Assembly: GCA_963768585.1 (NCBI GenBank)
Contig: CAVYIF010000013.1
Span: forward strand, 1-64,000
Reading direction: 5' to 3'
Source: CAVUNY01 sp963768585
Lineage (GTDB): Bacteria; Chloroflexota; Anaerolineae; Anaerolineales; Anaerolineaceae
DNA: 64,000 nucleotides
Shown: in pieces, positions 61,394-64,000 of the stretch
Numbering within the stretch: position 1 is the first letter of the stretch
Layout of the letters: each line of letters starts with the position of its first letter
Notes under the pieces: model-generated
Told to the model about the DNA's origin: nothing
The model's input: the letters and a program-made list of their open reading frames with translations, nothing else
Databases searched by the model: none
Position numbers and translations under genes: made by a program

Positions 61394-61627
61394 TTACTGA
61401 TGGGTATCTACGTAAGATACAACATCATTGACCGATTTGATGTTGCGTGCGTCTTCGTCAGAAATGGTTAATTTAAACTTTTCACTGAAGCCATCAATCA
61501 GGAAAAATTGATCCATCGAGTTGGCTTTCAAATCTTCAATAAATCTGGTCTCTGGTTTGATCCCTGTTACATCAATTTTCATAACATCTGCGATGACCGC
61601 TTTTACATCTTCAATCGTGTCGCTCAT
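61394..61627 (-). CDS. acpP: Acyl carrier protein
   Basis: A 77-residue acyl carrier protein. The phosphopantetheine Ser lies in DLKANSMDQFFLID (usual DSL becomes NSM). The preceding VKAVIADVMKIDVTGIKPETRFIEDL and following EKFKLTISDEDARNIKSVNDVVSYV agree with the family (shown in parts). The ATG at 61627 follows AGGAGG. No fatty-acid synthesis genes are nearby, so it may be a general or a specialised carrier. The Asn in place of Asp at the site is a mild variant. Confidence 0.88.
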   Translation of the reverse strand: MSDTIEDVKAVIADVMKIDVTGIKPETRFIEDLKANSMDQFFLIDGFSEKFKLTISDEDARNIKSVNDVVSYVDTHQ

Positions 61628-61781
61628 TAATATCCTCCTGATAGGTTTTCCTGATTTATTGTATTGTAGCCTGACCGGTGAACTTGTCAAGATATTCTCC
61701 CTATATTCATCCGAAATCAAGCATCAAAATAAATGAGTGAAATATTATGTCCTTTGGTATACTGTTAAAATAGGATCGTTT

Positions 61782-62807
61782 ATGACCGAATCTCTCCCTT
61801 TATCATCCAGAAAAGCAGATCATATCAGAATAAACCTGGAGCAGGATGTAAAATCTGCTGTGACCAATGGTTTAGAATCTTACCGTTTTTCTCACGAAGC
61901 GCTGCCGGATTTGAATTTAGAGGAGATTGATCTTACCCAAAAGATTTTTGGAAAATTTGTGGCGGCGCCGATCTTGATTTCTTCAATGACTGGGGGAACG
62001 CCTGAAGCAGAAAGGATCAATTTGGTGCTTGCCAGGGCTGCCCAGGCAACCGGCATTGCGATGGGTTTGGGTTCGCAAAGAGCGGCAATCGAACATCCTG
62101 AGTTAGCCAGGACATTTCAGGTGAGAGGTGTTGCCCCGGATATACTCCTGTTAGCCAACCTTGGAGCGGTCCAATTAAATTATCAATACTCGGTCGATCA
62201 GTGCCGGCGCGTCGTAGATATGATCGAGGCAGATGGTTTAATTCTTCACCTCAATCCATTACAAGAAGCATTACAGCCAGAAGGAGACACGCAATTCAAG
62301 GGCTTGTTAAAGAAAATCGAAAAAGTGTGCCGCGAAGTTGGCGTTCCCGTGATTGCCAAAGAAGTGGGATGGGGTATCTCTGAAAAAGCTGCCCGGCAAC
62401 TGGCAGAAGCCGGCGTGTCAGCTATTGATGTTGCCGGCGCGGGTGGAACCTCCTGGTCGCAGGTCGAAATGTACCGTATTCAAGATGTAAATCGAGCCAG
62501 GGTCGCTGCTGCATTTCGCGGTTGGGGTATTCCGACGGCCGATTCGATCCAAATGGTCAGGAGGGGCGCCCCTGAGCTGTTAACCATTGCTTCTGGTGGC
62601 CTGGCGGATGGCATCGATATTGCTAAATGTATCGCCCTTGGCGCCAGATTGGGCGGTATGGCTGGGTATTTTTTGAAAGTCGCTGACGATTTTGAGGAAT
62701 TGTTAGCCGCGATAGAAGAAATTCGCAAAGAGATTCAAATTTGTATGTTTGTAACTGGATCAGAGAATTTAGACCAGCTACAGGTAGCTCCTTTGTTGAA
62801 GCGATAG
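61782..62807 (+). CDS. fni: Isopentenyl-diphosphate delta-isomerase, type 2 (FMN-dependent)
   Basis: A 341-residue TIM-barrel flavoenzyme that interconverts IPP and DMAPP. It starts SRKADHIRINLEQDV. The early KFVAAPILISSMTGGTPEA, GLGSQRAAIEHPEL, LHLNPLQEALQPEGDTQF and VIAKEVGWGISEKAARQLAEAGV are typical (in parts), as is DVAGAGGTSW. The ATG at 61782 is chosen over a longer frame. A TATACT at 61758-61763 suggests a short leader. Beside a polyprenyl synthase, so likely an isoprenoid operon. Confidence 0.96.
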   Translation: MTESLPLSSRKADHIRINLEQDVKSAVTNGLESYRFSHEALPDLNLEEIDLTQKIFGKFVAAPILISSMTGGTPEAERINLVLARAAQATGIAMGLGSQRAAIEHPELARTFQVRGVAPDILLLANLGAVQLNYQYSVDQCRRVVDMIEADGLILHLNPLQEALQPEGDTQFKGLLKKIEKVCREVGVPVIAKEVGWGISEKAARQLAEAGVSAIDVAGAGGTSWSQVEMYRIQDVNRARVAAAFRGWGIPTADSIQMVRRGAPELLTIASGGLADGIDIAKCIALGARLGGMAGYFLKVADDFEELLAAIEEIRKEIQICMFVTGSENLDQLQVAPLLKR

Positions 62808-62821
62808 AACTGGCGGGGATC

Positions 62822-63838
62822 ATGGAAGAAGAGATTTTTAATCAAAAACAAATGCGTGATGCAATTGAAAATGAATTAAGAACGCTGGTTTATAATCTCA
62901 TTCCGGCTGAATATCAGGGGATGCTCCCTATGCTAACCTATCACATGGGTTGGGAAGGAGAAGGAGCGGGTCCGGATGCCCAGGGAAAACGTATTCGTCC
63001 GATACTGGTTCTGCTATGCGCGGCTGCAGCGGGCGGTGAATGGCAAAAAGCCCTTCCAGCTGCTGCAGCTGTGGAATTAATCCATAATTTTTCTTTAATC
63101 CATGATGATATTCAAGATCAAAGCGCAAAGCGGCGAGGCCGTGATACCGTTTGGATTAAATGGGGCGTAGCTCAAGCGATCAATGCCGGTGATTTAATGT
63201 TTACAATGGCATTTTCTGCTTTGGATAAATTGCGTGGTGTACTGCCAGATGGTCTGATTCTGGAGGCTTTTGCAGTGCTGCATAGGACCTGTGTACAACT
63301 TACGGGCGGCCAACATCTAGATATAACCTATGAAAATCTCCGCAACCTGACGGTTGATGACTATTGGCCAATGATCCAGGGAAAAACCGCCTCGTTAATT
63401 GCGTGTTGTTGTGAATTGGGGGCGATCTCCGCTGAGGCGACAACTGCTCAACGACAGGATTTTCATGAATTTGGTAAGCGTATCGGACTCGCATTCCAGG
63501 TGCAGGATGATTATTTGGGCATTTGGGGGAATGCAGAAAAGACCGGCAAATCTACTGTCAGCGACCTGCTTTCTGGTAAGAAAACTTTGCCTGTGATTTA
63601 TGCCTTGAACCAGGAGAAAAAATTTGCTGAACGTTGGTTGCGCGGGCCGTTAGATCCAACGGAAGTAAATCAGGTCGTTCGTTTGTTGGAGTTAGAGGGT
63701 GCTAAAGACTTTACCGTGCAAAATTCTGATCAGTTGACCCGAGAAGCTTTAGCTGCACTTGAACGGGCATCAGGTTCTCGGGTTGGAAAGCAGGCACTCA
63801 TTCAGATGGCACAAATGCTAATAAGCCGCGATAATTAA
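62822..63838 (+). CDS. Polyprenyl diphosphate synthase (GGPP synthase type)
   Basis: A 338-residue trans-prenyltransferase that lengthens allylic diphosphates by IPP. The first Asp-rich motif is SLIHDDIQDQSAKRRG (DDxxD); the second is FQVQDDYLGIWG. RIRPILVLL holds the IPP-binding region and TGGQHLDI the QH pair. Product length (GGPP or longer) cannot be settled. The start ATG at 62822 lies 14 nt after the fni stop, so they are co-transcribed. Confidence 0.93.
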   Translation: MEEEIFNQKQMRDAIENELRTLVYNLIPAEYQGMLPMLTYHMGWEGEGAGPDAQGKRIRPILVLLCAAAAGGEWQKALPAAAAVELIHNFSLIHDDIQDQSAKRRGRDTVWIKWGVAQAINAGDLMFTMAFSALDKLRGVLPDGLILEAFAVLHRTCVQLTGGQHLDITYENLRNLTVDDYWPMIQGKTASLIACCCELGAISAEATTAQRQDFHEFGKRIGLAFQVQDDYLGIWGNAEKTGKSTVSDLLSGKKTLPVIYALNQEKKFAERWLRGPLDPTEVNQVVRLLELEGAKDFTVQNSDQLTREALAALERASGSRVGKQALIQMAQMLISRDN

Positions 63839-63872
63839 TTCAAAGTTCCTAAAAAAATTGATGGGAGGGTCT

Positions 63873-64000
63873 ATGAATCCACGATATGCGATTCAGACGC
63901 GGAGAAGCATAATGGGCTCCAGTGTGCTTACCCTGGTTGTTCTGGCAGTTTTTTTAGGGGCTGCTTATGGTCTGGATATCCTGGTGAAACCATCTTTCAG
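63873..64000 (+). CDS. N terminus of a membrane-anchored protein, cut by the window end
   Basis: The last 128 nt open a frame from the ATG at 63873, with GGGAGGG 3-9 nt before it. The 42 visible residues have a basic N terminus (RYAIQTRRSIMG) and a membrane helix (SSVLTLVVLAVFLGAAYGL). What follows the helix is unseen, so no function is proposed. Confidence 0.6.
   Translation, partial: MNPRYAIQTRRSIMGSSVLTLVVLAVFLGAAYGLDILVKPSF

Overview
The window looks like the chromosome of a member of the Chloroflexota, most likely class Anaerolineae. This is an inference from gene content and style, not from a marker search. The clues are a GC content near 50%, secreted proteins with long Pro/Thr-rich linkers, a Tad/Flp pilus locus without a secretin (as in a cell with one membrane), a membrane-anchored baseplate-J-like gene next to ruvX and mltG, and a strictly polyphosphate-type glucokinase. 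I see no insertion sequence, prophage, CRISPR array or rRNA gene. It is a mostly vertical, housekeeping-rich stretch with compact operons, many 4-nt ATGA overlaps, and strong palindromic terminators between convergent genes.

Layout. 1-4.7 kb: tRNA-Pro(GGG), mutS, an aldo/keto reductase and a frame-disrupted hypothetical gene. 4.7-11.2 kb: scpA diverging from moaC, a moaD-moaE fusion, rnc and smc. 11.2-13.9 kb: a parvulin-type foldase and the rpsF-ssb-rpsR operon with a structured leader. 13.9-22.4 kb: a minus-strand operon with two UvrD/AddAB-like helicases, a stand-alone PD-(D/E)XK nuclease and recJ, followed by a sugar dehydrogenase. 22.5-27.9 kb: msrQ/msrP, a DnaQ-type exonuclease with a lipoprotein, and a GHMP kinase with a nucleotidyltransferase. 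28-31.9 kb: baseplate-J-like gene, ruvX, an mltG relative and polyphosphate glucokinase. 31.9-39.4 kb: a fumarase/aspartase-family lyase, a ferredoxin, a DMT transporter and the glycogen operon glgA-glgC-malQ (malQ interrupted). 39.4-44.2 kb: an amidohydrolase-CYTH fusion, a frameshifted cinA, a binding protein and a cyclic-nucleotide-binding protein. 44.3-50.6 kb: yraN, miaA, ftsH, a HAD-DinB fusion, a Cys-rich protein, efp and hpf. 50.6-57.2 kb: cpaB-cpaE-cpaF-tadB-tadC-comF. 57.5-64 kb: an SPFH protein with a C-terminal DNA-binding-like domain and its partner, sucC-sucD, an acyl carrier protein, idi and a polyprenyl diphosphate synthase, then a truncated gene.

Functional themes: genome maintenance (mutS, smc/scpA, recJ plus helicase-nuclease, ruvX, ssb); storage-carbon metabolism (glgA, glgC, malQ, polyphosphate glucokinase, sugar-1-P nucleotidyltransferase); molybdenum cofactor synthesis (moaC, moaD-moaE, cinA) feeding a Mo enzyme in the same window (msrP); and envelope functions (Tad pilus, mltG, foldase, ftsH).

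The most interesting items are the helicase/helicase/nuclease/recJ operon, in which an AddAB-like machine seems to have its nuclease on a separate polypeptide; the SPFH-HTH protein with its uncharacterised partner; the amidohydrolase-CYTH fusion; an mltG relative lacking the usual catalytic glutamate; an EF-P with arginine at the loop tip; and several promoters whose -10 box sits 6-7 nt before the start codon, implying leaderless mRNAs. Three genes (4099-4654, malQ, cinA) carry single-site disruptions. These may be real pseudogenes or base errors in the assembly.
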